In this document: one piece after another, positions 1 through 7,309 of the stretch
How the letters are laid out: each line of letters begins with the position of its first letter
Position numbering within the stretch: position 1 is the stretch's first letter
Origin: Thiotrichaceae bacterium
Lineage (GTDB): Bacteria; Pseudomonadota; Gammaproteobacteria; Thiotrichales; Thiotrichaceae
Length of the DNA stretch: 12,166 bases
Assembly (NCBI GenBank): GCA_027030285.1
Contig: JALVFC010000187.1
Location: 1-12,166 of the forward strand
Direction of reading: 5' to 3'
Made by a program: the position numbers and the translations under genes
Notes under the pieces: model-generated
Databases searched by the model: none
Seen by the model: the letters and a program-made list of their open reading frames with translations, nothing else
Told to the model about the DNA's origin: nothing

Positions 1-29
1 AGCCCTTGATCAGCTGGAAGCGGCTTCCT

Positions 30-380
30 TTAGGCTGCTTGCAATATAAAATCAACATGTACCGCATCATAGGGAAATACGACAAACTTACCTGCTTTTT
101 CCAGCAAACCAGCTTTCAATAAGGCATGTACATCACTATGTACAGCTTTAACATCGCGCTTCACCCGACGTGCCACCTCACGTATTGCCAAAGGTCCTGC
201 GCCCGCCATTGTCTTGAGAATATGCCAGCGCTTAGCAGTTAACACCTTCCATAGCAATTCAGGTGTTGCAAAACTGATCCGGGGCTGGCTACTTTCCCCT
301 GTTTTCCAGGTTCGGGAAAAATCCTCCAGAGTGTCAGCCAGAGGTCGCACATCAAGAACAACAACATTCATTTTTTCCAT
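30..380 (-). CDS. TumA-type antitoxin, winged-helix DNA-binding protein
   Basis: This 116-residue protein looks like the antitoxin/transcriptional regulator partner of TumE (DUF6516) toxins. The N-terminal third (MNVVVLDVRPLADTLEDF) resembles the short beta/alpha segment of these antitoxins. About residues 43-105 form a winged helix: ELLWKVLTAKRWHILKTM, then REVARRVKRDVKAVHSDV as the probable recognition region, then LLKAGLLEKAGKFVVF as the wing. In the family such a protein neutralises the toxin and represses its own operon. The second Met codon (371) overlaps the upstream toxin stop as ATGA, indicating translational coupling. The first ATG (380) has a GAGG 10 nt upstream, so either start is possible. 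The reading frame is complete although its toxin partner is frameshifted. The family assignment comes from recalled sequence patterns, not from a search. Confidence 0.8.
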   Translation of the reverse strand: MEKMNVVVLDVRPLADTLEDFSRTWKTGESSQPRISFATPELLWKVLTAKRWHILKTMAGAGPLAIREVARRVKRDVKAVHSDVHALLKAGLLEKAGKFVVFPYDAVHVDFILQAA

Positions 381-684
381 TGATTCACATCCTCAAAGAA
401 ATCGGCAATCAGACGATCTATACTCTCAAACGTATAACAGATTTCAGTATCATTAATATGTTTATGATCCCCTTTACCAGCTTCATTATCATAGCGAAGC
501 ACAGAATCACCGTCCTCAACTATAGCCAGACTGTACTTATAACTATGATTACTGCCAGGAACTGGCTTGGAACTTCCCATATTAGCAACTCGGCAAAAGA
601 GGTTTCCGATAAGGTAACCCGCCGCTTGAATAGCAATCTAGCTTTCGTGTTGGAGGCAATAACAACACCTGAAAATTCTGTCAA
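368..684 (-). pseudogene. TumE-type (DUF6516) toxin gene, frameshifted
   Basis: The C-terminal frame (580 down to 368) encodes KPVPGSNHSYKYSLA, then LRYDNEAGKGDHKH, then LIADFFEDVNQW, the characteristic blocks of DUF6516/TumE toxins. The family's N-terminal part lies in another frame: from 684 it reads KARLLFKRRV followed by SFAELLIWEVP, then runs into a stop at 520. The two join around 570-566, where CCAAGCCA stands where CCAAAGCCA would give WEVPKPVPGS in one frame. The span 684-368 is 317 nt, exactly one base short of a 105-codon gene plus stop. The likely start is TTG at 684, 3 nt after the gshA stop, with AAGGG 7 nt upstream. ATT at 660 with AGGTG 5 nt upstream is an alternative. A short ORF starting at ATG 580 survives but lacks the first beta-strand, so the toxin is probably dead unless the missing base is a sequencing error. 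Confidence 0.8.
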
Positions 685-687
685 GTA

Positions 688-2271
688 TCAACCCTTAAAA
701 TAACGCTCCAGAAACGTATCAAAATCCACCTGGTCAGCCTGCTCCATTGCTTTTTGCTTCTGTATGGATTGCTTTGCCATATCAACCAGTGCTTGCTCGC
801 GGTCTGCATCCAGGGTGCGTTGTAGAAACAGGTCACGATGTTCCAGCGATTTGCGGCGGGCAAATTCGTAATAGCTTTCGTTATTGGTAAACAACTCTTC
901 AAGGATTCGCGCCGAGGGGGTTAGTTCTGGATGACGCACCAAGTTTAAATGCAGTTCATGCGAGTCCAGATAGCAGTCTTCATCATAGATATTGCTCATT
1001 AACTCTGCGACGGGTGCCATGTTTTGCATAAGCTCCTGTGCCCAGGATTGCAGCAAGATGGATTTTCCCTGACGCCTGAGCTTTAAGCCAGGTTTTCTGC
1101 CCTGGTGAGCGACCAGACTCTGGTTGCGGTCAATTTCCTGCTGCTCAGCTTTGTCTATTTTGGGGCTTTCCTGTAGCAGACAAAACAGCATAAAAGTTTT
1201 CAGGAAATAGAGTTGCTTGTGTGTGAGTCCGGCAGGATGAAAGGCATTAATATCCAGTGAGCGTAGTTCGACGTACTGAATACCTCGTTGATCCAGCGCA
1301 TCAACAGGCTTTTCCATATTCTCAAGAATCTGTTTGGGACGTACCGAGCTGTAGTATTCATTTTCAATCTGCAAGCGATTGGCATTGAGTTGACGATATT
1401 CACCATTCACTTTTACGCCGATTTTTTCATAGTTTGGACAGGGTGTAGTAATCGCTTTGCGCAGGCTTTGGGTGTATTCAGAGAGCGAGTTGTAGTTGGC
1501 CTTTACCCCGGTTTCACCTTCCTTCAGGTTGGTATAGCCAATATCTCCCATTCTCAGGGAGGTAGCATAGGGCTCATAGCAGGTGTTGTTATTCAGCTGC
1601 TGCATGTTTTCTGGCATGGCAATACCATTCAAGAAGCTTTTACAGATAGCAGGGGAGCTGCCAAACAAATAGGGGATTAACCAGCCATAACGTAACAGGT
1701 TGCGGGTCATTGACATGTAGGACTGATTAATAAACGCCTGCTCAGCACTGTTATCTCCCTCCATTTCCTGATAGGCAGGCCAGAACTTTAGCGGAAATGA
1801 ATGGTTGAAATGAATCCCGGCAATGACCTGCATCATTTTGCCATAGCGCCAGGCAAGACCTCGACGATATACTGTTTTCATCATGCCTGCATTGGATGAG
1901 CCATATTCAGCAATATGAATATCGGACTCTCCCGTAATAATACAGGGCATACTGGTTGTCCAGAGTAGTTCATCATCAAGCTTTTGATAAACAAATGTCT
2001 CGATATCAAGCAGATAATCCAGTGCTTCATGCGCTCGTGCCAGCGGAGGAGTAATAAATTCCAGCAGAGATTCAGAGTAATCAGTAGTAATCCAGGGGTG
2101 CGTTAATGCTGCCCCCAGCACCTCAGGGTGTTTGTTTTGGGAAATACGCCCTTGCGGACTTACCCGCAGACTTTCCTTTTCCAGCCCGGTTTTACTATCC
2201 AGTAAAAAAGAACCCAGGTTATTATCAATGAGGGTATTGAGGCGTTTATTTAATAAGCTATACACGGACAC
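688..2271 (-). CDS. gshA: Glutamate-cysteine ligase, proteobacterial type
   Basis: This cytosolic enzyme joins L-glutamate and L-cysteine with ATP to make gamma-glutamylcysteine, the first and usually limiting step of glutathione synthesis. The 527-residue length is close to the 518 residues of E. coli GshA. Recognisable blocks are GLEKESLRV (residues 29-37, ATP/metal-binding glutamates), THPWITTDYSESLLEFITPP, GIHFNHSFP near 153 and YVELRSLDINAFHPAG near 330-345, all typical of the GshA type 1 family. The start is GTG at 2271; a second in-frame GTG at 2265 is equally plausible, and neither has a strong Shine-Dalgarno sequence. The gene diverges from purU across about 178 bp. Its stop (TGA, 690-688) is 3 nt before the probable TTG start of the broken toxin gene, so the toxin-antitoxin pair sits as a downstream tail of the gshA transcript. 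No gshB is present in the window. Confidence 0.96.
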   Translation of the reverse strand: MSVYSLLNKRLNTLIDNNLGSFLLDSKTGLEKESLRVSPQGRISQNKHPEVLGAALTHPWITTDYSESLLEFITPPLARAHEALDYLLDIETFVYQKLDDELLWTTSMPCIITGESDIHIAEYGSSNAGMMKTVYRRGLAWRYGKMMQVIAGIHFNHSFPLKFWPAYQEMEGDNSAEQAFINQSYMSMTRNLLRYGWLIPYLFGSSPAICKSFLNGIAMPENMQQLNNNTCYEPYATSLRMGDIGYTNLKEGETGVKANYNSLSEYTQSLRKAITTPCPNYEKIGVKVNGEYRQLNANRLQIENEYYSSVRPKQILENMEKPVDALDQRGIQYVELRSLDINAFHPAGLTHKQLYFLKTFMLFCLLQESPKIDKAEQQEIDRNQSLVAHQGRKPGLKLRRQGKSILLQSWAQELMQNMAPVAELMSNIYDEDCYLDSHELHLNLVRHPELTPSARILEELFTNNESYYEFARRKSLEHRDLFLQRTLDADREQALVDMAKQSIQKQKAMEQADQVDFDTFLERYFKG

Positions 2272-2449
2272 ACTACACTTTAATTAAGAGATCAGAGATT
2301 GGGTATTGGGTAAAAAACAGAGAGCATAACAGAAATTATTGGTTACGAAAGAACGCCAAATGACTCAGCAAGTCTGAATGGCTTGCCTGAAACCAGCACA
2401 ATGCGCTACTGTCCACAGGGTTCTATTTACACCTCCTAACGATAAAACA

Positions 2450-3334
2450 ATGAAATCAGATCAAACAAAAAATTATATCCTCACGGTAACCTGTCCCGCT
2501 GGACCCGGTGTTGTGGCATCAATATCCGGCTTTCTGGCGCAGCAGCAGTGCTATATCAGCGAAATGGCACAATACGATGATGAGCTAACGGAGCGTTTTT
2601 TTTGCCGCATTGCATTTAAACCGGGCATCAATGCCAGCCCGGAAAATCCCGCGCCTGATATTGAAGCAATACGGCAGGGCTTTACCGAAATAGCTGATAA
2701 CTTCCAGATGGAATGGCTAATGGTCGATGCGCATCGTCCCAGTCGAGTCCTGATTATGGTTTCCAAAGCGGATCACTGTCTTATGGATTTACTATATCGC
2801 AAGAACAAGGGTGAGCTGGCAATGGATATCACCGCAGTTATTTCCAACCACCTGGATTTACGACCGATTGTTGAGCGTGAGGGTATTCGCTTTGTCTATC
2901 TACCCGTGGATAAAGAAAACAAGGCACAACAGGAAGCTCGTATGCTGGAAATCGTGGCAGAAACACAAACCGAGCTGGTCGTGCTGGCACGCTATATGCA
3001 GATTCTTTCAGAGCATGCCTGTCAGGTATTACGGGGAAGGTGTATCAACATACATCACTCTTTCTTGCCCGGTTTCAAGGGAGCCAGACCTTATCATCAA
3101 GCTTATCAACGTGGTGTGAAACTCATCGGCGCAACCGCACACTATGTCACCAGCGACCTGGATGAAGGCCCGATTATCGAACAGGTTGTGGAACGTGTTG
3201 ATCATACCCAGCAGCCGCGAGAACTGGCTGCACTGGGACGCGATATGGAAAACAGCGCACTGGCAAAAGCTGTACGTTATCATATTGAAAGGCGTGTATT
3301 TGTAGACCAGATCAAAACAGTTATCTTCAAGTAG
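2450..3334 (+). CDS. purU: Formyltetrahydrofolate deformylase
   Basis: PurU hydrolyses 10-formyltetrahydrofolate to formate and tetrahydrofolate, supplying formate to PurT and balancing one-carbon pools. The 294-residue product has an N-terminal ACT domain (about 9-85, starting YILTVTCPAGPGVVASISGF), which in the family senses methionine/glycine. A formyltransferase-fold catalytic domain follows, with VLIMVSKADHCLMDLLYR near 100, INIHHSFLPGFKGARPY at 199-215 and GATAHYVTSDLDEGPIIEQ at 225-243. The expected catalytic triad is N200, H202 and D236. The ATG at 2450 is chosen because the protein then begins right at the ACT domain, as in E. coli PurU (280 aa). The open frame extends upstream to 2378 but that part has no family resemblance. 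No good Shine-Dalgarno is visible. It diverges from gshA, and a promoter-bearing gap separates it from the next gene. Confidence 0.95.
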   Translation: MKSDQTKNYILTVTCPAGPGVVASISGFLAQQQCYISEMAQYDDELTERFFCRIAFKPGINASPENPAPDIEAIRQGFTEIADNFQMEWLMVDAHRPSRVLIMVSKADHCLMDLLYRKNKGELAMDITAVISNHLDLRPIVEREGIRFVYLPVDKENKAQQEARMLEIVAETQTELVVLARYMQILSEHACQVLRGRCINIHHSFLPGFKGARPYHQAYQRGVKLIGATAHYVTSDLDEGPIIEQVVERVDHTQQPRELAALGRDMENSALAKAVRYHIERRVFVDQIKTVIFK

Positions 3335-3401
3335 CAACAAAGTGAACTTTTTCAGGCAAATAGCAGACTATATGGGTAATTCTTGCAGCTTGATACATTT
3401 G

Positions 3402-3429
3402 TTGTGTCTGTTTTCTGTTTAGGTATACT
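3402..3429 (+). promoter_or_regulatory. Predicted sigma-70 promoter for the ComEA-like gene
   Basis: TTGTGT (3402-3407) and TATACT (3424-3429) are separated by 16 bp and lie about 30 bp upstream of the ATG at 3461. The -10 differs from consensus at one base. Prediction from pattern only. Confidence 0.5.
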
Positions 3430-3460
3430 GCAAAATTCCCAATATTTCTGGAGATTTATA

Positions 3461-4114
3461 ATGAAACAATTGATACACGCATTTATTTTATTACTGGCAT
3501 TCAGTTTTGCCGCGACACCCGCAATGGCTAAAGATAGCACTAGCAAAACCAGTAAAGCTGACAGTAGCACTGTAAAAAAAGCAAAGAAGAAAACTACAAA
3601 AAAGGCAACAGACAGCAAGTCAAAGAGCTCCAAATCCAGCTCATCCAAATCCAAAGATAACAGTGGTGACAGCAAGAGCAGCAAAAGTGCAAAAAAGGAA
3701 AAAGGTAGCTCTTCCTCCAGTTCTTCCAGCTCATCCAGAAAAAGCAGCAGCGACAAAGATAGCAAGTCCAGCAAATCATCCAGCAGTTCCAGCTCAAAGA
3801 GCTCATCCCGCAAGAAGACAGTTAAATCTGGCTTGACAGGTACTGACAAAGCCAAACAATTTAAAAATGTGACCGTCAATATCAACAAGGCCGATGCGGA
3901 CACCCTGGCCTATTATCTGGTAGGAATTGGTGAAACACGTGCCAAGGCGATTGTGAAATACCGCAAGAAAAACGGTAAATTCAAAAGTACCGGAGATCTG
4001 ATGCAGGTTCCGGGAATCGGAGAAGCGATCTATGCTGGTCTGAAAAAAAATGTTTCTACCAGTCGTGGTGAAAGTAGCACCCCGAAAAAATCTTCCTCTT
4101 CCAGCAGCAAGTAG
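3461..4114 (+). CDS. Exported ComEA-like helix-hairpin-helix protein with Ser/Lys-rich linker
   Basis: This 217-residue protein has four parts. Residues 1-23 are a Sec signal peptide (MKQLIHAFILLLAFSFAATP, cleavage after AMA). Residues 24-120 are extremely Ser- and Lys-rich, including a run of ten serines. About 137-198 form a double helix-hairpin-helix domain beginning VNINKADADTLAYYLVGIGE, with GIG hairpins at 155-157 and 185-187. Residues 199-217 are a second short Ser/Lys tail. The C-terminal domain matches ComEA, the periplasmic double-stranded DNA receptor of natural transformation, and its many small bacterial relatives of unknown role. The ATG at 3461 is supported by GGAG 7 nt upstream and by the signal peptide. 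The linker is not part of ordinary short ComEA proteins; its high positive charge would favour binding to DNA or another polyanion. A role in DNA uptake is inferred, and no other competence gene is nearby. Confidence 0.85.
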   Translation: MKQLIHAFILLLAFSFAATPAMAKDSTSKTSKADSSTVKKAKKKTTKKATDSKSKSSKSSSSKSKDNSGDSKSSKSAKKEKGSSSSSSSSSSRKSSSDKDSKSSKSSSSSSSKSSSRKKTVKSGLTGTDKAKQFKNVTVNINKADADTLAYYLVGIGETRAKAIVKYRKKNGKFKSTGDLMQVPGIGEAIYAGLKKNVSTSRGESSTPKKSSSSSSK

Positions 4115-4203
4115 GATAGTCACGTCTTTGGTGAGCTTCCAGGGATCGGAGGTTCACCATTCCAATAACAGTCTACGCCCTCGCTGGCTTATCAGCAACA
4201 CAC

Positions 4204-4234
4204 GGATAAAACCGGAAAAAAGCTGCTTTTATCC
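4204..4234 (+). repeat. Two overlapping hairpins in the galE leader
   Basis: GGATAAAA (4204-4211) pairs with TTTTATCC (4227-4234) as an 8-bp stem. Inside it AAAAGC (4218-4223) can pair with GCTTTT (4225-4230). The two foldings share the TTTT strand and exclude each other. No long T run follows, so this is not a clear terminator. It lies between the ComEA-like gene and galE. Confidence 0.45.
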
Positions 4235-4258
4235 ACTTTAGCTTTACAAATCCCCTCT

Positions 4259-4276
4259 GCTTATTGTCCAATAAGC
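4259..4276. repeat. 8-bp perfect inverted repeat upstream of galE
   Basis: GCTTATTG (4259-4266) and CAATAAGC (4269-4276) are exact reverse complements around a 2-bp centre, 42 bp before the galE start. The near-palindrome could be a dimeric repressor site; as RNA the 2-nt loop is too tight unless the inner pairs open. Its function is unknown. Confidence 0.45.
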
Positions 4277-4317
4277 TTCTGCTGTATTTCCCCCTGACCC
4301 TGCAAAAAAAGGCAATT

Positions 4318-5346
4318 ATGAAAAACATACTAGTCACCGGCGGCGCTGGTTATATTGGCTCTCACACCTGTGTAGAACTTATTAAAACAGGCGAATACTT
4401 TCCTATTGTTATTGACAACCTCTGCAATAGCTCCCCTATAGCGCTGGATCGCATCAAGACCATCACAGGAACCCGTCCTGACTTTTACGAAGGGGATATT
4501 CGTGATGCAGCCCTGCTACAAAAAATATTTGATGAAAATGACATCTATGCAGTCATTCACTTTGCCGGACTCAAAGCCGTGGGTGAATCTGTCGAAAAAC
4601 CGCTGATGTACTATGAAAACAATATTGCAGGCAGCATTCAGCTTTTTACCAAAATGAAAGAAAACAACGTCAAGCGTGTTGTCTTCAGCTCCTCAGCCAC
4701 AGTCTATGGCGACCCCGCCAGCGTTCCGATCAAGGAGGATTTCCCCCTAAGTGCAACCAACGCCTACGGACGCTCCAAACTATTTATTGAAGAGATACTG
4801 CGTGACATTAACCGCGCTGACAGTAGCTGGGACGTGGCTCTGCTACGTTATTTCAATCCCGTCGGTGCACATGAAAGCGGCATTATTGGCGAAGATCCCA
4901 GCGGCATCCCAAATAACCTGATGCCCTATATCGCCCGTGTCGCCGTTGGGCAATATGACGCACTTTCCGTCTTTGGCGGAGATTACCCTACCAAAGACGG
5001 TACCGGTGTGCGTGATTATATTCATGTCGTCGATCTGGCAAAAGGGCATGTCAAAGCCCTCGATGCCTTTGACCGGGAAGCTGAAGAAAGACTCTTCACT
5101 GTCAATCTGGGAACCGGACAGGGCTATTCTGTGCTGGATATGGTCAACGCCTTTGCCAGGGCTTCAGGACAGGAAATTGCCTACAACATCGTGGAACGCC
5201 GCGAGGGCGATATTGCCGAATGCTACGCCGACCCGGCACTAGCCGAATCCTTCCTTGGCTGGAAAGCAGAAAAGGGAGTTCAGGAAATGTGTGACGACAC
5301 CTGGAACTGGCAGAGAAATAATCCAAATGGATATGAGGAAAGCTGA
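4318..5346 (+). CDS. galE: UDP-glucose 4-epimerase
   Basis: GalE interconverts UDP-glucose and UDP-galactose with bound NAD, for galactose use and for surface polysaccharide precursors. The 342-residue product matches the family length (E. coli 338). It is an extended short-chain dehydrogenase: TGGAGYIGSHTC near the N-terminus is the NAD-binding Gly motif, FSSSATVYGDP contains the active-site serine (about S126), and YGRSK supplies catalytic Y150 and K154. Further family blocks are RYFNPVGAHESG, NNLMPYIARVAVG and DGTGVRDYIHVVDLAKGH. The ATG at 4318 is preceded by AAAAGG 6 nt upstream. The open frame continues upstream to TTG 4264, but that part has no family resemblance. It converges on the glutathione S-transferase gene with only 19 bp between the stops. 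No other galactose-pathway gene is near, so a role in polysaccharide supply is more likely than in a Leloir operon. Confidence 0.97.
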   Translation: MKNILVTGGAGYIGSHTCVELIKTGEYFPIVIDNLCNSSPIALDRIKTITGTRPDFYEGDIRDAALLQKIFDENDIYAVIHFAGLKAVGESVEKPLMYYENNIAGSIQLFTKMKENNVKRVVFSSSATVYGDPASVPIKEDFPLSATNAYGRSKLFIEEILRDINRADSSWDVALLRYFNPVGAHESGIIGEDPSGIPNNLMPYIARVAVGQYDALSVFGGDYPTKDGTGVRDYIHVVDLAKGHVKALDAFDREAEERLFTVNLGTGQGYSVLDMVNAFARASGQEIAYNIVERREGDIAECYADPALAESFLGWKAEKGVQEMCDDTWNWQRNNPNGYEES

Positions 5347-5365
5347 TACATACAAATTTTGGGGT

Positions 5366-5968
5366 TTAGTGAGTCATGGAAATATAGCCCGGCAGTACCT
5401 GCATCCGTTTTATCCACTTTCCTATTGATGGATACGCACCCAGGTCAAATCCACCTTCATCAGCAACGTGCGTGTAGGCATATAAGCTAATATCGGCAAT
5501 ACTGGCTTGCTCACCCACAAAAAAATGACGGCTCTGCAAGTGCTGCTCCATCACTGCTAATGCTTTATTCCCGCCCTCCTGTTTGGCTGTATACTCAGCC
5601 TCTCGTTCTTTAGGCAACCCCAGATATTTATTGATAAAACGCGCTACAGCGATATATGGCTCATGACTATACTGTTCGAAAAACTGCCATTGCAGAACTT
5701 GCGCCTGCTCCCATCTGGTTTTCGGTAAGAAAGATGTACCCTGAGCCAGATAGTTGAGAATGGCATTTGACTCCCACAGAAATTGCCCTGGCTGGATTTC
5801 CAGTACCGGTATTTTGCCGTTAGGGTTCATCGCCAGAAACTCGGGTGTTTCAGTTTCCCCTTGTAAAATATCAATATTCTGCCATTGATACTCCACTTCC
5901 AGCAGATGCAGTAATAGTTTTACTTTGTAACAGTTTCCGGAAAGTGGATCACCATAGACTTTATACAT
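5366..5968 (-). CDS. Glutathione S-transferase family protein
   Basis: This 200-residue cytosolic protein has the two-domain glutathione S-transferase architecture. The thioredoxin-fold N-terminal domain (about 1-78) begins MYKVYGDPLSGNCYKVKLLL with S10 as the probable catalytic serine. NPNGKIPVL (48-56) carries the cis-proline, and ESNAIL (66-71) is the glutathione-binding SNAIL-type motif. The all-helical C-terminal domain contains SIADISLYAYTHVADEGGF, the N-capping box region of the family. The specific class and substrate cannot be read from the sequence. It starts 8 nt after the stop of the signal peptidase gene on the same strand and has a weak ribosome binding site overlapping that gene's end, so the two are probably co-transcribed. 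It converges on galE. Confidence 0.9.
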   Translation of the reverse strand: MYKVYGDPLSGNCYKVKLLLHLLEVEYQWQNIDILQGETETPEFLAMNPNGKIPVLEIQPGQFLWESNAILNYLAQGTSFLPKTRWEQAQVLQWQFFEQYSHEPYIAVARFINKYLGLPKEREAEYTAKQEGGNKALAVMEQHLQSRHFFVGEQASIADISLYAYTHVADEGGFDLGAYPSIGKWIKRMQVLPGYISMTH

Positions 5969-5976
5969 AACACTAC

Positions 5977-6627
5977 TTACAGGCGTTGAAAAAAACGGTT
6001 TTTGCGTGGCAAATAATAGTGATTATAGTCAAGTGACATGACGACATAACGCGAGCGTCCCACCACTTCTTCCCTCGGAACCAAGCCGATAACACGGGAG
6101 TCCGCACTATTGTCCCGGTTGTCACCCATCATCAGATAATAGTTTTTCGGGATGGTGACCGGTTTAAAACTGGACAGGCTGCTGCCTGCTGGATGAATAC
6201 GGATGCTGTGCTTGATACCGAGCAGGTTTTCAAGCCGGTCTATACTGGCTGAATTTGCTGACAGAGGCTGATAGCTTAATTGTTTGCCATTTATGGTAAG
6301 GATATTGTTGTTCAACTGTATGGTATCCCCTGGCACACCAATTACCCGCTTTACCAGCCGCATATCTGAGACTTTGGAGTCAAAAACGACGATATCGCCT
6401 CGTTGCGGATCGGCCAAGTGTAGCAAGGAAATATGGGTAAAGGGAACACGCAAATCGTAGGCCATTTTATTGACCCAAATACGATCTCCTTCCACGATGG
6501 TAGGTTTCATGGAGCCTGTTGGCACAGAATTCCAGTCAGCGATGGAGCTGCGGAAAACAAACATCAGTGTCAAAAGCAGGATAAAACGGCTATTATCACG
6601 CAAAAGCTGGATGATTTTATGGTGCAT
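5977..6627 (-). CDS. Signal peptidase I (LepB family)
   Basis: This membrane serine protease removes signal peptides from exported proteins on the periplasmic face. The 216-residue product has one N-terminal membrane segment (about 13-30) and all the family boxes: PTGSMKPTI with catalytic S39, RGDIVVFD then RLVKRVIGVPGD with catalytic base K93, and MGDNRDNSADSR (167-178). E. coli LepB is 324 residues with two membrane segments; this shorter single-span form resembles the accessory or secondary signal peptidases of many proteobacteria. It is also not beside lepA, rnc or era, so it may be a paralogue. The ATG at 6627 has GAGGA about 7 nt upstream. It heads a likely two-gene unit with the glutathione S-transferase and diverges from yceF across 82 bp. 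Confidence 0.93.
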   Translation of the reverse strand: MHHKIIQLLRDNSRFILLLTLMFVFRSSIADWNSVPTGSMKPTIVEGDRIWVNKMAYDLRVPFTHISLLHLADPQRGDIVVFDSKVSDMRLVKRVIGVPGDTIQLNNNILTINGKQLSYQPLSANSASIDRLENLLGIKHSIRIHPAGSSLSSFKPVTIPKNYYLMMGDNRDNSADSRVIGLVPREEVVGRSRYVVMSLDYNHYYLPRKNRFFQRL

Positions 6628-6654
6628 GCTTGTTCCTCTACATTATTATCATCT

Positions 6655-6682
6655 AGTTTACACGATTCGTAGCGCTAACCAA
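6655..6682 (-). promoter_or_regulatory. Predicted promoter of the signal peptidase-GST unit
   Basis: Reading the minus strand, TTGGTT (6682-6677) and TAAACT (6660-6655) are separated by 16 bp, about 28 bp before the start codon at 6627. It lies in the divergent gap shared with yceF, where a TATACT (6692-6697) on the plus strand could serve as a -10 but would leave almost no leader. Confidence 0.45.
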
Positions 6683-6709
6683 ATGACTCGCTATACTGGC
6701 AAGAATTCT

Positions 6710-7309
6710 ATGAAAAAAATTGTTCTCGGTTCTACTTCTCCGTTTCGCAAAGCACTGATGGAGAAACTACAAATTTCCTTTCTTACCGATGCTCCCGATA
6801 TTGATGAAAGCCGCCTTGAAAATGAGCAGCCTACGGCAATGGTAAGACGCCTGTCCGTGGAAAAAGCTAAAAAAGTAGCAGAAAACCACCCTGACGCACT
6901 GATTATTGGCTCAGACCAGTGCGCGGTTATTAACGGTGAAGTCACTGGTAAGCCAGGGAGTCACGAAAAAGCTGTACAACAACTGATGCGTAGCTCTGGC
7001 AACACCGTCACCTTTTACACGGGGCTATGCTTGCTGGACAGTAACAGCGGACAACACCAGCTTGACTGTGTGCCATTTTACGTCACCTTTCGCGAGCTGA
7101 CAGAAACCGAAATCAATCACTATCTACATCGTGACCAGCCGTATAACTGCGCAGGTAGTTTTAAATCCGAAGGTCTTGGGATTACATTGTTTAGCAAAAT
7201 GCAGGGTGATGACCCTTCTGCATTGCGTGGCTTGCCACTGATTCGCCTGTGTGCCATGTTACGTAAACAGGGTATTAGTCTTCCGCCTGATGCAGCACCA
7301 CCTGAGTAA
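6710..7309 (+). CDS. yceF: Maf-family nucleotide pyrophosphatase, YceF type
   Basis: Maf proteins hydrolyse modified or non-canonical nucleoside triphosphates to monophosphates. The YceF subgroup acts on 7-methyl-GTP, probably as housecleaning. The 199-residue product resembles E. coli YceF throughout: LGSTSPFRKALMEKLQISF (6-24), IDES, IIGSDQCAVINGEVTGKP (65-82) with catalytic D69, TFYTGL, and CAGSFKSEGLGITLF (147-161). The SFKSEG motif is the YceF-type signature, distinct from the YhdE type. The ATG at 6710 matches where the family begins; an in-frame ATG at 6683 would add nine residues without family resemblance. In enterobacteria yceF diverges from yceD-rpmF, but here it diverges from a signal peptidase gene. 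Its last 35 bp overlap the end of the convergent channel gene. Confidence 0.95.
   Translation: MKKIVLGSTSPFRKALMEKLQISFLTDAPDIDESRLENEQPTAMVRRLSVEKAKKVAENHPDALIIGSDQCAVINGEVTGKPGSHEKAVQQLMRSSGNTVTFYTGLCLLDSNSGQHQLDCVPFYVTFRELTETEINHYLHRDQPYNCAGSFKSEGLGITLFSKMQGDDPSALRGLPLIRLCAMLRKQGISLPPDAAPPE

Noticed and set aside
1288..1680. 130-codon plus-strand open frame opposite gshA
   Set aside because: It lies antisense to a clearly conserved enzyme and has no start signal or family resemblance.
3352..3903. 183-codon minus-strand open frame rich in Leu/Phe opposite the ComEA-like gene
   Set aside because: It mirrors the Ser/Lys-rich codons of the real gene; the plus strand has a promoter, ribosome binding site, signal peptide and a recognisable domain.
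6470..6709. Upstream in-frame extension of yceF
   Set aside because: The extra residues are antisense to the signal peptidase gene and have no Maf family resemblance.
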